A DNA stretch of 64,000 nucleotides, taken from Methylobacterium sp. Leaf91 (lineage in GTDB: Bacteria; Pseudomonadota; Alphaproteobacteria; Rhizobiales; Beijerinckiaceae). Location of the stretch: the NCBI RefSeq assembly GCF_001422815.1, contig NZ_LMMP01000001.1:62974-126973 (forward strand), given 5' to 3'. Below are positions 25,145 through 34,074 of this stretch, in pieces (the first letter of the stretch is position 1; each line of letters starts with the position of its first letter). Position numbers and translations under genes: made by a program. Below the pieces are notes generated by a model, which saw only the letters and a program-made list of their open reading frames with translations, was not told the DNA's origin and made no database searches.

Positions 25145-25291
25145 GAGAAAACTCCACTGGCGGTTCATGGCCCGCACACGCGACGCCACCTCGTGCTCGA
25201 CGGCCCGACGACGAGGCAGCGGGGCCGGATCGCCCCCGCTGCCTCGTGAAGACCGGAGCACCATTGGCTAGGTGAACGATCGAAACGGGTT

Positions 25292-25612
25292 TTAGTCCCG
25301 GTCCTGGCTTTTCAGGCTGCTTTCCCCGCCCGAAAGATCGGTCTTCGGGTTGGCCAGGCCGCTCGTGTTCCCGGAAACACCGGATTCGATGGCATCCGGG
25401 GGGATTTCGCGGTTGGCCGCGTGATCCTGGTATTGCTCGGTCTGGACCGTCTTGCTGTCCAAGCCGCGCTGGTCGGTATGCCGAGACTTGTCGCGGTTAC
25501 TCAAGACCATGTTCTCTTCGAGGATTCCCTCGGGCAGATCCGTCATCGCGCCCGTTCCGGTGCCCTTGCCCTGAGCGCCCGGCCCCATGGAATGGCGATC
25601 GGCCTTGGCCAT
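25292..25612 (-). CDS. small hydrophilic hypothetical protein
   Basis: A 106-residue soluble, disordered-looking protein rich in Gly, Ser, Asp, Gln and Lys (for example MAKADRHSMGPGAQGKGTG, NPKTDLSGGESSLKSQDRD). A strong ribosome binding site (GGAGGAG) precedes ATG 25612. Proteins of this type are common among general-stress genes of Methylobacterium, but no named family is assigned. It probably belongs to the same transcription unit as the two genes upstream. Confidence 0.65.
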   Translation of the reverse strand: MAKADRHSMGPGAQGKGTGTGAMTDLPEGILEENMVLSNRDKSRHTDQRGLDSKTVQTEQYQDHAANREIPPDAIESGVSGNTSGLANPKTDLSGGESSLKSQDRD

Positions 25613-25657
25613 GAAACATCTCCTCCTGTGTCCGAGTTCGAAGGCGTATGCCGCCGC

Positions 25658-25876
25658 TCAATGCGAGCGGTGACCGCCCTTCCCTTCCGCGTCATGCGCA
25701 TGGTGGCGGTCGCGCTCGCCGCCGCCTCCCGACACATGCGAGATGGGATCGTTGGTGGGACTGCCCGGGCGCGGGCCGCGATCCGGCTCGGACCGAGGTT
25801 CGGTGGCATCCTGGTGGCTGCTACCGGGCCCGCCATGATGACGATCGGCAGCCGGAGTTTTCTTCGAGGTGCTCAT
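25658..25876 (-). CDS. small His/Gly-rich hypothetical protein
   Basis: A 72-residue very hydrophilic protein, rich in His, Gly, Arg and Asp, probably disordered; it begins MSTSKKTPAADRHHGG. Its ATG overlaps the stop of the preceding gene (TGATG at 25876-25878), so the two are translationally coupled. AGGA lies 8 bases upstream. The His-rich ends (RDRHHAHDAEGKGGHRSH) could bind metal. Function unknown. Confidence 0.55.
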   Translation of the reverse strand: MSTSKKTPAADRHHGGPGSSHQDATEPRSEPDRGPRPGSPTNDPISHVSGGGGERDRHHAHDAEGKGGHRSH

Positions 25877-26061
25877 CAGCGGTCCTGTTGATAGCCTTGA
25901 TGCGTCGTGTTGACCTTGGAATTTCCGGCTTGGCCCATCTTGTCGGGATTCTGCGTCTGTGCGGCGCCCTTGGGTGCCGTCGACACGGGCGCCTCCGGCG
26001 CGTTGCCAGGCCCCTTGTCGGATTGGTTGGCAGGTGGAACGGGTGGCGGCTTAGCAGTCAT
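25876..26061 (-). CDS. small Pro/Gln-rich hypothetical protein
   Basis: A 61-residue hydrophilic protein (MTAKPPPVPPANQSDKGPG at the start, HQGYQQDR at the end), probably disordered. It is the first gene behind the EcfG-like promoter at 26099-26123 and overlaps the next gene's ATG by one base. ATG 26061 fits an AGGTG 8 bases upstream; ATG 26070 is an alternative. No family recognised; context suggests a stress-induced protein. Confidence 0.55.
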   Translation of the reverse strand: MTAKPPPVPPANQSDKGPGNAPEAPVSTAPKGAAQTQNPDKMGQAGNSKVNTTHQGYQQDR

Positions 26062-26098
26062 TCGGTACACCTATCGAATAGCGTTGCCTTGCAGAGAG

Positions 26099-26123
26099 AA
26101 CGATTCATCGCAATGTCAGTTCC
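26099..26123 (-). promoter_or_regulatory. EcfG-type general-stress promoter
   Basis: On the minus strand GGAAC (26123-26119), 16 bases, then CGTT (26102-26099): a perfect match to the -35/-10 consensus of the alphaproteobacterial general stress sigma factor EcfG (PhyR-NepR-EcfG system). Transcription would start near 26092, about 30 bases before ATG 26061, and run through the small-protein operon. The rest of 26062-26372 shows nothing else. Confidence 0.75.
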
Positions 26124-26372
26124 GATATTTATCCTCCGCAAATCATCGCGAAGCCTGAACCGTATTTGTCTGCATGTTTACTGGCAGAGGCAGGCAGTAA
26201 GTTCCAGCCGTGGGTTCATCGACTGACGCAGGAATGCAGGCGGCACGACGAGGCCGCCTGCTACCGCCGCGATGGCGGCAGGGATCTTTCGTGGGCCTCG
26301 CGGACGGTAAAGCCCTCGGGGCAGCGTTTGGGGCCGCCTCCGAAGTCCGGTCCATCCGAGACCGGGTGCCTC

Positions 26373-27233
26373 TCAGATGATCGGCTTGCCTCCGGTCACC
26401 GCGACGGTGGCACCGGAGACGTAGCTCGCTTCCGAGCCTGCCAGCATCACATAGACGGGGGCGAGTTCGCAGGGCTGCCCCGGACGCTTCATCGGCACCT
26501 GCGATCCGAAGCTCTTCACCTTCTCCAACGGCATGGTGGCGGGGATGAGCGGCGTCCAGATCGGACCCGGAGCCACGCAGTTCACCCGGATGTCCCGTTC
26601 GGCCAGCATCTGGGCCAGACCGCCGGTGAAGTTCTGGATCGCCCCTTTGGTGGTCGCATAGGCCAGGAGCTGCGGGCTCGGCGTATCGGCGTTGACCGAG
26701 GTCGTGTTGATGATGGAACTCCCGGGCTTCATATGCGGGAGTGCGGCTTTCACCAGGTAGAACATCGCGTGGATATTGGTCGCGAAGGTGATCTCCCACT
26801 CTTCGTCGGAGATCTCCTCGGGGCTGGCGAATGTCTTCTGGTGGGCCGCGTTGTTGACCAGGATATCGACCTGGCCGAACTCGGAGACGGCTGTCTCGAC
26901 GATGGCGCGGCAATGCCGGGGATCCTTCACATCACCCGCCATCCGCACCGCCTTGCGACCGGCGGACTCGATCAGCCGGCAGGTCACGTCGGCATCCTCA
27001 TGCTCCTCATAATAGCTCACTAGGACATCCGCCCCTTCGCGGGCATAGGCCAGGGCCACGGCCCGTCCGATGCCGCTATCGGCGCCGGTGATGATCGCCT
27101 TGCGACCGGAAAGGCGCCCCGACCCTTTGTAATGCGCCTCGCCGTAATCCGGGCGCGGGTCCATGTCGGCATCGCGGCCCGGTGGCGTCAGCGGCCGCTG
27201 ATTCTCGAATGGTGGCTTCGGGAAATCGGTCAT
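26373..27233 (-). CDS. SDR-family oxidoreductase (YghA-like)
   Basis: A 286-residue short-chain dehydrogenase of the long-N-terminus group (DPRPDYGEAHYKGSGRLSGR). The NAD(P) motif is ITGADSGIGRAVA, the NNAA motif is VNNAAHQ, the catalytic Tyr-x3-Lys is YATTKGA with Ser from NTTSVN, and VAPGPIWTPL follows. These enzymes are aldehyde or ketone reductases often induced by stress. Start 27233 is chosen (MTDFPKPPF) over an in-frame ATG six codons upstream. It lies in the minus-strand stress block. Confidence 0.92.
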   Translation of the reverse strand: MTDFPKPPFENQRPLTPPGRDADMDPRPDYGEAHYKGSGRLSGRKAIITGADSGIGRAVALAYAREGADVLVSYYEEHEDADVTCRLIESAGRKAVRMAGDVKDPRHCRAIVETAVSEFGQVDILVNNAAHQKTFASPEEISDEEWEITFATNIHAMFYLVKAALPHMKPGSSIINTTSVNADTPSPQLLAYATTKGAIQNFTGGLAQMLAERDIRVNCVAPGPIWTPLIPATMPLEKVKSFGSQVPMKRPGQPCELAPVYVMLAGSEASYVSGATVAVTGGKPII

Positions 27234-27501
27234 CTCGAGCGATCCTTGCAAGAACTATCATATCTGCGTTGGCGGCGCATGAGGTGACCGCAAGCTTTAT
27301 CCGTCAGAACGGCAAGCCATCAAAAGCCATTATCCATTCTTATTAAGAAATGACGGCGAGAACACACAGCATTAACAAAAACAATAGCTATGTTGCCCTG
27401 GACCTTGCTGTCGATCACCTCACTCGATGGGACAATTCATGGCGGAGGCTATTGTTTCGACAGCGAAGACGGTTTTAAAAGTCAGGCCGTTCTAGCGATG
27501 C

Positions 27502-28023
27502 TCAACCACCACGCCGCCGCGTATGGCGGCTGCCGTCCTTTGACGACAGCAGGCGGAAGGCCAGGACACCGAGGGCCAGAACGGCCCCTGAAACCGCGGC
27601 TTTCCTGACCAGCCCGGCACGGTTGTGCTGGAGTTCCGAACGGAAACCCATCTCGGCGGGGATGTTCGGAACCGTGCCGCGACCGAAATCCTGCACCAGA
27701 CCTTCGACGACATTCACCCGGTCGGCCGCCATCAACATCAACCAATGGGCCCATTCGGACTCACTGTATTTGAAGGCCTGACGCCGCATGGCACCACTGA
27801 CGCCGCTCGGCGGTGTCGAGGTGCCGAACACCGCCGTGAGGTTGTTCCGCTCGATGGATTGCAGGATCTCGACCGTCTGTCGCTGTTGCGGCGGCCGCGG
27901 CCAGTTCATCCCGCCCTTGTCGTCGCGCGATCGGTCGCGCATCGGGTAGGTCGGATCGTTCTCCGGATTGGCATCGGCACCCCAGCCGGGGATCTTGGAT
28001 GGGTCGATCGGAAGGTTTCGCAT
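27502..28023 (-). CDS. conserved hypothetical protein with C-terminal helix
   Basis: A 173-residue protein. The N-terminal ~45 residues are polar (MRNLPIDPSKIPGWGADANP), the middle is helical (SESEWAHWLMLMAADRVNVVEGLVQDF), and a single hydrophobic helix lies near the C-terminus (KAAVSGAVLALGVLAFRLL) before an Arg-rich end. It begins 11 bases after the stop of the alcohol dehydrogenase, so the two form an operon. Family not recognised; a membrane-tethered partner of stress metabolism is a guess. Confidence 0.65.
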   Translation of the reverse strand: MRNLPIDPSKIPGWGADANPENDPTYPMRDRSRDDKGGMNWPRPPQQRQTVEILQSIERNNLTAVFGTSTPPSGVSGAMRRQAFKYSESEWAHWLMLMAADRVNVVEGLVQDFGRGTVPNIPAEMGFRSELQHNRAGLVRKAAVSGAVLALGVLAFRLLSSKDGSRHTRRRGG

Positions 28024-28034
28024 GTCGGTCTTCC

Positions 28035-29189
28035 TCACCCGCGCGCCGAAGGGGGGACGAGTACGGGTTTGATGCATCCGTCGAGCTTGGCCGAGAAGAT
28101 GTGATACGCGTCCGCGATCTCCTCCAGAGGCACTTTGTGCGTAATCAAGGCTTTCGGGTTCAGGCGTCCGGCCTCGATATGCTCGATCAATCTCGGCAGG
28201 AGGCGCTTGACCGAGGCCTGGTTGGCCCGGATCGTGATGCCCTTGTTCACGACATTGCCGATGGGGATGAGGTTGCCCGTGGGACCGTAGACGCCCACGA
28301 TCGACACGACGCCGCCCTTCTTCACCGAATTGATCGCCCAATGGAGCGCGGTCGCGGCACCCGCCTCGAGCTTCAACTTCGTGCCCAGCAGGGTATGCAG
28401 GGCGCTGCCCGCCGCGTCGCCGCCGACGGCATCGATGCAGACATCGGCACCGAGGGAATCGGTGGTCTTCTTCAGGAAGACGACGGGATCGTCCATCGAG
28501 CGGAAGTTATAGACTTCGGCGGGACAATAAGTCCTCGCGAAATCGAGCCGGTAGTCGATGTGGTCGATGACGATCACACGTCCGGCGCCGAACAGCCACG
28601 CGCACCGGGCCGCCATGATCCCGACGGGACCGGCACCGAAGACCACCACCGTATCGCCCGGCTGAATGCCGGCCATCTCGGCCGCCTGGTACCCGGTCGG
28701 CACGACATCGGTGAGAAGCACCGCGTCGTCGAGATCCATGGTCGATGGGATCTTGCAGGGGCCTATATCGGCATAGGGGACACGGACATACTCCGCCTGG
28801 CCCCCATCGTAGCCGCCGGCCGTGTGTGAATAGCCAAAGATGCCCCCGAGCGCGCTCGCCTGCGGGTTGGCTTCATGGCAATTGCCGAAGAGACCCTGCC
28901 GGCAGAAATGGCACTGGCCGCAAGCGATGTTGAACGGGACGATCACGTGGTCGCCGACCGAGAGGTTGCCGACCTGCGACCCGACCTCCTCGACGACACC
29001 GATGAATTCATGGCCGAAGGTCATGCCCACCCGGGTATCGGGAACGAGACCATGGTAGAGATGAAGGTCCGAGCCGCAGATGCAGGTGCGGGTCACCCGC
29101 ACGACGGCATCCTGAACATGTTCGCAGACCGGAACCGGCTTCCTGTCGACCCGAACCCTGTAGGGCCCGCGATAGTTCATCGCCAACAT
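28035..29189 (-). CDS. zinc-dependent alcohol dehydrogenase (formaldehyde-dehydrogenase-like)
   Basis: A 384-residue medium-chain dehydrogenase. Catalytic zinc ligands are in RTCICGSDLHLYHG (Cys) and TFGHEFIGVVEEVG (His, Glu). The structural zinc site is CGQCHFCRQGLFGNC. The NAD(P) motif is VVFGAGPVGIMAARCA, with DHIDYRLDFA after it. The layout is like glutathione-independent formaldehyde dehydrogenases and related threonine-type dehydrogenases; the substrate is not certain. It is followed by a hypothetical gene 11 bases downstream. Confidence 0.9.
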   Translation of the reverse strand: MLAMNYRGPYRVRVDRKPVPVCEHVQDAVVRVTRTCICGSDLHLYHGLVPDTRVGMTFGHEFIGVVEEVGSQVGNLSVGDHVIVPFNIACGQCHFCRQGLFGNCHEANPQASALGGIFGYSHTAGGYDGGQAEYVRVPYADIGPCKIPSTMDLDDAVLLTDVVPTGYQAAEMAGIQPGDTVVVFGAGPVGIMAARCAWLFGAGRVIVIDHIDYRLDFARTYCPAEVYNFRSMDDPVVFLKKTTDSLGADVCIDAVGGDAAGSALHTLLGTKLKLEAGAATALHWAINSVKKGGVVSIVGVYGPTGNLIPIGNVVNKGITIRANQASVKRLLPRLIEHIEAGRLNPKALITHKVPLEEIADAYHIFSAKLDGCIKPVLVPPSARG

Positions 29190-29365
29190 GTCTCGGATAC
29201 TCCCCTGAATCCTGATCCCTGGACCGTCCGCGGAGGCTCCCCGCGGCGACAGTTCGCAGCCAAGCCGGACGGTATTCGGCTCACACGGATTGGCGCCGAG
29301 CTTCCACCGTTCGCCAAGGTGATCGTCGACCCCATGGCGCCCGGCGAATACTCAGCGCCCAGTAT

Positions 29366-29875
29366 TCAGCGGTCTGCTTTTTCGTCGGCGGCGCTGAGTT
29401 CCAGATAGCGCAACGTCGTCGGCTGGATGAGCTCGGCAACGGTCTTCGCCATGGCCTGCTCTTCCCTCAGGGATTGCTCGAATGCGGTGCGGTGCGCACT
29501 CTGTCCGGCGGCATCCCCGATGGTCACCAGCGAGGTATAGGCCGCGATCTCAAAGTTCTCGAAGGCATGATTGGCGAAGGTGTTCTTCAGGATCTCGTCC
29601 TGAGCCGGCACGTGCCCCAGCGCCATCATGTTGCCGACGAAACCGAGGAACCCTTCCTTGATCGCCGAGGGGCCATCGCCGAGGGATGACAGCGCCTCTT
29701 CGAGCCGGTCACGCTGGCCATGCGTCTCTTGGATATGGCGACGCAACGCCGCTTCCATTTCAGGATAGCGCTGCAGGCGTTCGACCTGCCTTTCCATGAT
29801 CTGAAGCGCCTGCAACTCCAGGGCATGCGTGTTCTTCAGGGCAGTAACATAGATGGAGCGCGGGTCGAGTGCCAT
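29366..29875 (-). CDS. DUF892 ferritin-like protein (YciE/YciF type)
   Basis: A 169-residue four-helix-bundle protein of the DUF892 family. Helix residues expected to bind the di-iron site are seen in THALELQALQIMERQVERL, RHIQETHGQRDRLEEAL, NHAFENFEIAAYTSLVTIG and SLREEQAMAKTVAELIQP. These proteins are induced by osmotic or general stress and act in the cytoplasm. It fits the stress block, although no EcfG site is seen directly upstream. Confidence 0.88.
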   Translation of the reverse strand: MALDPRSIYVTALKNTHALELQALQIMERQVERLQRYPEMEAALRRHIQETHGQRDRLEEALSSLGDGPSAIKEGFLGFVGNMMALGHVPAQDEILKNTFANHAFENFEIAAYTSLVTIGDAAGQSAHRTAFEQSLREEQAMAKTVAELIQPTTLRYLELSAADEKADR

Positions 29876-30405
29876 GTAGACTATCTCCGAGTATTAAACT
29901 GTGTTATGTCTCGATTGGACGAAATCCTTGTCTCTCTAACTGTTAACGCTGCAGCCGGTTGCTTAAAGCCTCGCTCAAAATGCGGATACGCTTGCTCGGC
30001 GCCCATAAGCCGCAGCGAATGCGATCTCATTTCCTGAGACACCCTCGAGCGGATCGAGCTTGGCCGGGCCGGACCGGGGTTGCTCGTCGTTGCGACATCG
30101 CCGGTCTCGCCACCTCGCTCCAAAAGCGAGCCGGCAGGCGGCACATGCGCCGACGACTTGCACCGACAGTTAAAGGCGGACAGTTGACCCGCATCGGATC
30201 GGAGATGAGGCCGAATGGCACAGGCGAGAGGGAGGCCGGAGGTGTCGATCGGACTCGCGACGTCAGCGCGCATTCCGTGATCGCGCAACGGCTTAGCGCG
30301 GCCTTGGATATCCGTGAGGCTCGCGCGGGGGATGACGCAGGGCGCGCACTGGAACGCTTCCGATCCAAGGGGCTTTGCTCCCTGCAACGACGAGGGAGCA
30401 CATCC
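29876..30405. other. intergenic stretch of about 530 bases
   Basis: Between the DUF892 gene (-) and a small plus-strand gene. No frame looks coding. A GGAAC at 30351 with GCTT 16 bases on is a weak EcfG-like site in front of the 30406 gene. Confidence 0.35.
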
Positions 30406-30555
30406 GTGAAGACAGCCGACACACCGCAGCCTGGCGCCGATCTGCAGCCCATCGACACTCCGCCGGCTGCCCCCGAAAAGCCTGAGCGGCAGCCGCCCTC
30501 GATCCCGGAGGAAGACGATCCGGAGATCGAAAAGACAGAAGAGCAGCCGAGCTGA
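30406..30555 (+). CDS. 49-residue acidic Pro-rich hypothetical protein
   Basis: Small, acidic, Pro/Glu-rich and probably disordered (DTPQPGADLQPIDTPPAAPE, EEDDPEIEKTEEQ). GTG start at 30406 with CGAGGGAGC 6 bases upstream; an in-frame extension upstream has no coding look. A perfect 10-bp hairpin (30588-30620) follows as a likely terminator. Function unknown; it resembles small stress-induced proteins in the same block. Confidence 0.5.
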   Translation: MKTADTPQPGADLQPIDTPPAAPEKPERQPPSIPEEDDPEIEKTEEQPS

Positions 30556-30587
30556 CTCCGCATCCTTCATCGGTGTGTTCAACGCGC

Positions 30588-30620
30588 GAAGCCCCGGACC
30601 TCTCGGGTCGCCGGGGCTTC
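30588..30620 (+). terminator. hairpin after the 30406 gene
   Basis: GAAGCCCCGG pairs perfectly with CCGGGGCTTC around a 13-base loop; the tail is only weakly T-rich. Confidence 0.6.
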
Positions 30621-30689
30621 GTCACATTCGCTCAACCTGCGGTCACCGGGGCGCACAGTCGAACCGTGCGCCCGACAACCCTCCACGTT

Positions 30690-31028
30690 CTACGGACGGA
30701 TACCGATCTCGGAGGGATGGCGCAGGCCGTGCCGGATGCCGTTCGGCAGGAAGGCCGAACTGGTCATCGCCGCCATCGGCGACATCAGATGCCAATGCGC
30801 CGCATCCCGAGGAGTGCCGCTCGATCCGCAGCGTGACGACGGCCGGCTCGCCAGCGTCCCGCCCATCGCGGCTTCCAAGGCCTGCAGGGCCTTCGCGATA
30901 CGGTCGGGGATTTCCCCCTCGACCGGCGGAAAGGCCTTCGCCATGGCCCGGTCGACGCCGTCCCTGAACGGCATAGCCTCGCTGGCATGGCTGCGAAGCT
31001 GCCAGATATTGAGCGGGTTGTCGTTCAT
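30690..31028 (-). CDS. hypothetical protein
   Basis: A 112-residue protein with high third-position GC throughout, which supports coding. The first 55 residues look folded and helical (NIWQLRSHASEAMPF, MAKAFPPVEGEIPDRIAKAL). The remainder is Ser/Met/Pro-rich and less convincing. ATG 31028 is the best start; there is no clear ribosome binding site. No family recognised. Confidence 0.5.
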   Translation of the reverse strand: MNDNPLNIWQLRSHASEAMPFRDGVDRAMAKAFPPVEGEIPDRIAKALQALEAAMGGTLASRPSSRCGSSGTPRDAAHWHLMSPMAAMTSSAFLPNGIRHGLRHPSEIGIRP

Positions 31029-31138
31029 GGGGTAAAACTGTCGGCTACGGCGCCGGTTCGCTGACGGGCAGTCCATCTGCCCGCGAAACTGCTTAAGTCC
31101 CCATCTTTCACTTAGTTCACATTCTCATCCGAGAAAGC

Positions 31139-31162
31139 AAAAAAAGCCGCCCGAGGGGCGGC
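31139..31162 (-). terminator. intrinsic terminator of the small secreted-protein operon
   Basis: Minus strand: GCCGCCCCTCGGGCGGC stem-loop followed by seven T. It follows the 30-residue peptide gene by about 35 bases and is the clearest intrinsic terminator in the window. Confidence 0.85.
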
Positions 31163-31196
31163 CTTTCTGCGCGACGATCCGTGTTTGAGCCGGACT

Positions 31197-31289
31197 TCAG
31201 ACACTCATCAGAACGCTTGCCGAACTCACCAGCGTCGCTGCCAGCATGAGGGTGGCGGCGGCCGCCATGGCGTATGAGAAGATCTTCAT
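31197..31289 (-). CDS. 30-residue hydrophobic peptide
   Basis: Reads MKIFSYAMAAAATLMLAATL then VSSASVLMSV. Its ATG follows directly after the stop of the upstream secreted-protein gene (TGAATG), so it would be translationally coupled, and a strong terminator follows. It looks like a single-helix membrane peptide or an isolated signal sequence. Too short for family assignment. Confidence 0.45.
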   Translation of the reverse strand: MKIFSYAMAAAATLMLAATLVSSASVLMSV

Positions 31290-31556
31290 TCAGCAGCGAT
31301 TCCCGCCCGAGGTCTGACCATATTGCTGGACCGGAAAGTTCTGCTGGTTCGCATTGCCTTCGGCGGCGGAGCTCATCGGACAGGTGGCCGGGTTGCGCCC
31401 GGCATTGCCGTCGCGGAGACCGAGAGACCCCGTGGCCTCGACGTCGTAGGCATTGAACGAGCTGTAACGGGTCGGGCGTTCGAAAGCCATCGCGGACGAG
31501 ATCGAAGCAGCGCCAAGAACAAACGCAGTGGCGATAGCGGCGATACGGGTCTTCAT
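31290..31556 (-). CDS. small secreted protein, paralogue A
   Basis: An 88-residue exported protein: signal peptide MKTRIAAIATAFVLGAASIS with cleavage near SAMA-FE, then about 65 mature residues. The C-terminal 34 residues (NPATCPMSSAAEGNANQQ and NFPVQQYGQTSGGNRC) are identical to those of the protein at 54849-55115. Two Cys (in ATCPM and the C-terminal GGNRC) could form a disulphide. ATG 31556 fits the signal peptide. The block 31623-31682 upstream is also shared with the paralogue. Function unknown. Confidence 0.75.
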   Translation of the reverse strand: MKTRIAAIATAFVLGAASISSAMAFERPTRYSSFNAYDVEATGSLGLRDGNAGRNPATCPMSSAAEGNANQQNFPVQQYGQTSGGNRC

Positions 31557-31622
31557 CTGTATTACAAGCTCCTTCTTGACGTCGATGCCGAACAACTCGG
31601 CTCGTTCGTCTTGTGTGATTTG

Positions 31623-31682
31623 AATATGGGGCAGCAATCTCATTCCTGACGTGCTGAGCCGCACTCAGCATCGTGGATTAGA
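31623..31682 (-). promoter_or_regulatory. conserved upstream block, copy A
   Basis: Aligned without gaps to 55181-55240: AATATGGGGC at one end, TGACGTGC and CCGCAC in the middle and GGATTAGA 52 bases on (plus-strand reading). Both copies lie about 66 bases before the start codon of paralogous genes, so they probably hold the shared promoter. Confidence 0.6.
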
Positions 31683-31995
31683 CCCGGCTACTCTTCTGTC
31701 GGTGATATACCAGAGGCAAAACAACTGCTTGGCCGCCGCGCGACCGGCGATCGAAGAGGACGAGCGGGTCGCGAGGCCGATGAGGCTCGACGATGTCGGC
31801 CGGCAGCGCGACATCGGCACCGTGGCCCCAGCGGACCGGACCGGGAGGAGCGAGCCGGACGGTTTCGGAGGGGAGCCGGATGTCGCGACGACGAGGATCG
31901 ATCACGAGGCTGCGGAGAAAAGCTTTCACGTCCCGTCTCCATCGAACGTCGAACGGAGACTCCCTGGTACGAAATGCCTCACGCGGCCCGTCCAT
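31678..31995 (-). CDS. possible small hypothetical protein
   Basis: A 105-residue frame with mostly G/C third positions (DVKAFLRSLVIDPRRRDIRL, RWGHGADVALPADIVEP). No ribosome binding site is evident at ATG 31995 and no family is recognised. It covers most of the gap between the secreted protein and the chemoreceptor; it may be a real gene or a chance frame. Confidence 0.35.
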   Translation of the reverse strand: MDGPREAFRTRESPFDVRWRRDVKAFLRSLVIDPRRRDIRLPSETVRLAPPGPVRWGHGADVALPADIVEPHRPRDPLVLFDRRSRGGQAVVLPLVYHRQKSSRV

Positions 31996-32079
31996 CTTTG
32001 GCGAGCGCCGCGCCGGAAAGCTGAGGGATGACTTGTTTTCATTTAACCAAGTCGTGCCAAGGGTAGCGGAACGCCACCG

Positions 32080-34074
32080 ATGCTACAGGGAATGAGACCT
32101 GTGTTATTTTTCGATGCAGACCGCCGCGCGCTCATGACCGCGATAGACGAGTCCAGCGCTCGGGTCGAATTCAACCCAGACGGCATAGTATTGGATGCCA
32201 ATCCGCTCTTCCTCGATGCGATGGGATATTCCCTTTCCGAGTTAAAAGGTCGACATCATTCACTCTTGGTTTCTTCCGAAGATCAGAAAAGCGACGATTA
32301 CCGGTTGTTCTGGGAGGCCTTGCGCCGCGGCGAAGCACAGACGCGCGAGTTCAAGCGCATAGCCAAGCATGAGCGCGAGGTATGGATCCAGGCGACTTAC
32401 TATCCCGTGTTGGACCGCGCCGGGAAGGTCAGCCGAATTGTCAAGTTTGCGACCGATGTCACCGCTCAAGTGTTGCGCAACATCGAACATGACGGGCAAC
32501 TCGACGCCCTCCATCGCTCGCAGGCCGTGATCGAGTTTGCCCTCGACGGTACTATCCTGACCGCCAACGCGAACTTCCTGTCGGCGATGGGCTACACGCT
32601 CGAGGAGATCGGCGGGCGGCATCACAGCCTCTTCGTCGACCCGTCGGAGCGGGTGGGCGCCGCCTACCGCGAATTCTGGACGTCGCTCGCCCGTGGCGAG
32701 TTTCGTTCCGGCGAGTTCAAACGGATCGCCAAGGGCGACCGCGAAGTATGGATTCAGGCGACCTACAACCCGATCCGCGACCGGGACGGGGTCCCGATCA
32801 AGGTGGTGAAATTCGCCAGCGACATCACCCGGCAGAAGCTGCAGACCGCCGATGCCATGGGGCAGCTGGAGGCCGTCAATCGGTCCCAGGCAGTGATCGA
32901 GTTCGCGTCGGACGGCACGGTCCTCGACGCCAACGAGAACTTCCTGAACGCGGTCGGTTACCAGTTGGACGACATAAGGGGGCGCCCGCATGCCATGTTC
33001 GTCGAGCCCAGCTATGCGCGGACGCCGGATTACGCCGCCTTCTGGGACCGCCTGCGGGCAGGACAATTTTCCTCCGGCATGTTCCAGCGCTTCGGCAAGG
33101 GCGGCCGCTCGGTCTGGATCCAGGCGAGCTACAACCCGATCTTCGATCCCAGCGGCCGGCTGACCAAGATCGTCAAATACGCCTCGGACGTCACCGCCAA
33201 CATGGAGGCGCGATCCGTCGCGGTCGAGGCGGCGGAGCGGACCCTCGACCACGTCCAGTCCGTCACCGACGCCGCCGACGCCATGAACGCGTCCGCGGAG
33301 GCCATTTCCCGCAGCATGGCCCAGTCCAAGACGGTGGTGGACGACATCCATGGGCGTGCCGGTGAAGCGGATGCCGCCACCGAGCGGCTGCGAACCGCCA
33401 CCGAGGCCATGGGCGGCGTCGCCTCGGTCATCGCCGGCATCGCTCAGCAGATCAATCTGCTGGCACTCAATGCGACGATCGAGGCGGCGCGGGCCGGCAG
33501 CGCGGGGCGCGGCTTCGCGGTGGTCGCGACAGAGGTCAAGAGCCTCGCCAGTCAGGCGGCCTCCGCCACGAACCGGATCAGCAGCGAGATCGCCGGCATG
33601 CAGGCGGTCTCCACCGAAGTGGCGGCGACCCTGGCCTCCATCACGCAGGCGATCGGGACGATCAGCACGCATGTGGCCGGAGTCACCGAGGCGGTGGATG
33701 AGCAGGCACGGACGACGGGGGACATCCTGGTCAGCATGCGGCAGGCGGCCGATGGCGTGTCGAGCATCAGCACGGGCCTCGACAATTGGACCGTCGGCAT
33801 GGAGGAACGCCGCGCGGAGCGCCGGAGGCGCGTCCTGCTGCCGGCCCATATTCACCTCCCCGGCGGCGAACGCATCGCATGTTCGGTCCGCGACCTGTCG
33901 GAGGGAGGCGCGCGGTTGCATGTGTCGCGACGCGCCGACGTTCCCGACCGGTTCGCCGTCACCATCGACGAGGACGGACGCCGGTTCGATTGTGAAGTCC
34001 GGCATCGCTCGGGCGCGGGCTTGAACGTTCAGTTCCGCGACGCCACGGAGACGAGCCTCGACCGCGTGGCGTGA
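32080..34074 (+). CDS. soluble chemoreceptor: three PAS, MCP signalling, PilZ
   Basis: A 664-residue methyl-accepting chemotaxis protein with no membrane segment. Three consecutive PAS domains (about 25-125, 145-250, 265-370) are alike (for example [60 protein letters not shown]). The signalling hairpin is at about 453-492 ([18 protein letters not shown]). The C-terminus (about 575-655) is a PilZ domain: [13 protein letters not shown] with the RxxxR motif, and [10 protein letters not shown] with DxSxxG, which binds cyclic-di-GMP. It would couple an intracellular signal (redox or oxygen through PAS) and c-di-GMP to the flagellar array. No che genes are adjacent. Confidence 0.92.
   Translation: MLQGMRPVLFFDADRRALMTAIDESSARVEFNPDGIVLDANPLFLDAMGYSLSELKGRHHSLLVSSEDQKSDDYRLFWEALRRGEAQTREFKRIAKHEREVWIQATYYPVLDRAGKVSRIVKFATDVTAQVLRNIEHDGQLDALHRSQAVIEFALDGTILTANANFLSAMGYTLEEIGGRHHSLFVDPSERVGAAYREFWTSLARGEFRSGEFKRIAKGDREVWIQATYNPIRDRDGVPIKVVKFASDITRQKLQTADAMGQLEAVNRSQAVIEFASDGTVLDANENFLNAVGYQLDDIRGRPHAMFVEPSYARTPDYAAFWDRLRAGQFSSGMFQRFGKGGRSVWIQASYNPIFDPSGRLTKIVKYASDVTANMEARSVAVEAAERTLDHVQSVTDAADAMNASAEAISRSMAQSKTVVDDIHGRAGEADAATERLRTATEAMGGVASVIAGIAQQINLLALNATIEAARAGSAGRGFAVVATEVKSLASQAASATNRISSEIAGMQAVSTEVAATLASITQAIGTISTHVAGVTEAVDEQARTTGDILVSMRQAADGVSSISTGLDNWTVGMEERRAERRRRVLLPAHIHLPGGERIACSVRDLSEGGARLHVSRRADVPDRFAVTIDEDGRRFDCEVRHRSGAGLNVQFRDATETSLDRVA

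Noticed and set aside
25276..25300. Second EcfG-like site (GGGAC-N16-CGTT on the minus strand)
   Set aside because: One mismatch in -35, inside the end of another gene and about 130 bases from the next start; kept only as a weak possibility.
30351..30375. EcfG-like site before the 30406 gene (GGAAC-N16-GCTT)
   Set aside because: The -10 part differs from CGTT at two positions; not enough evidence.
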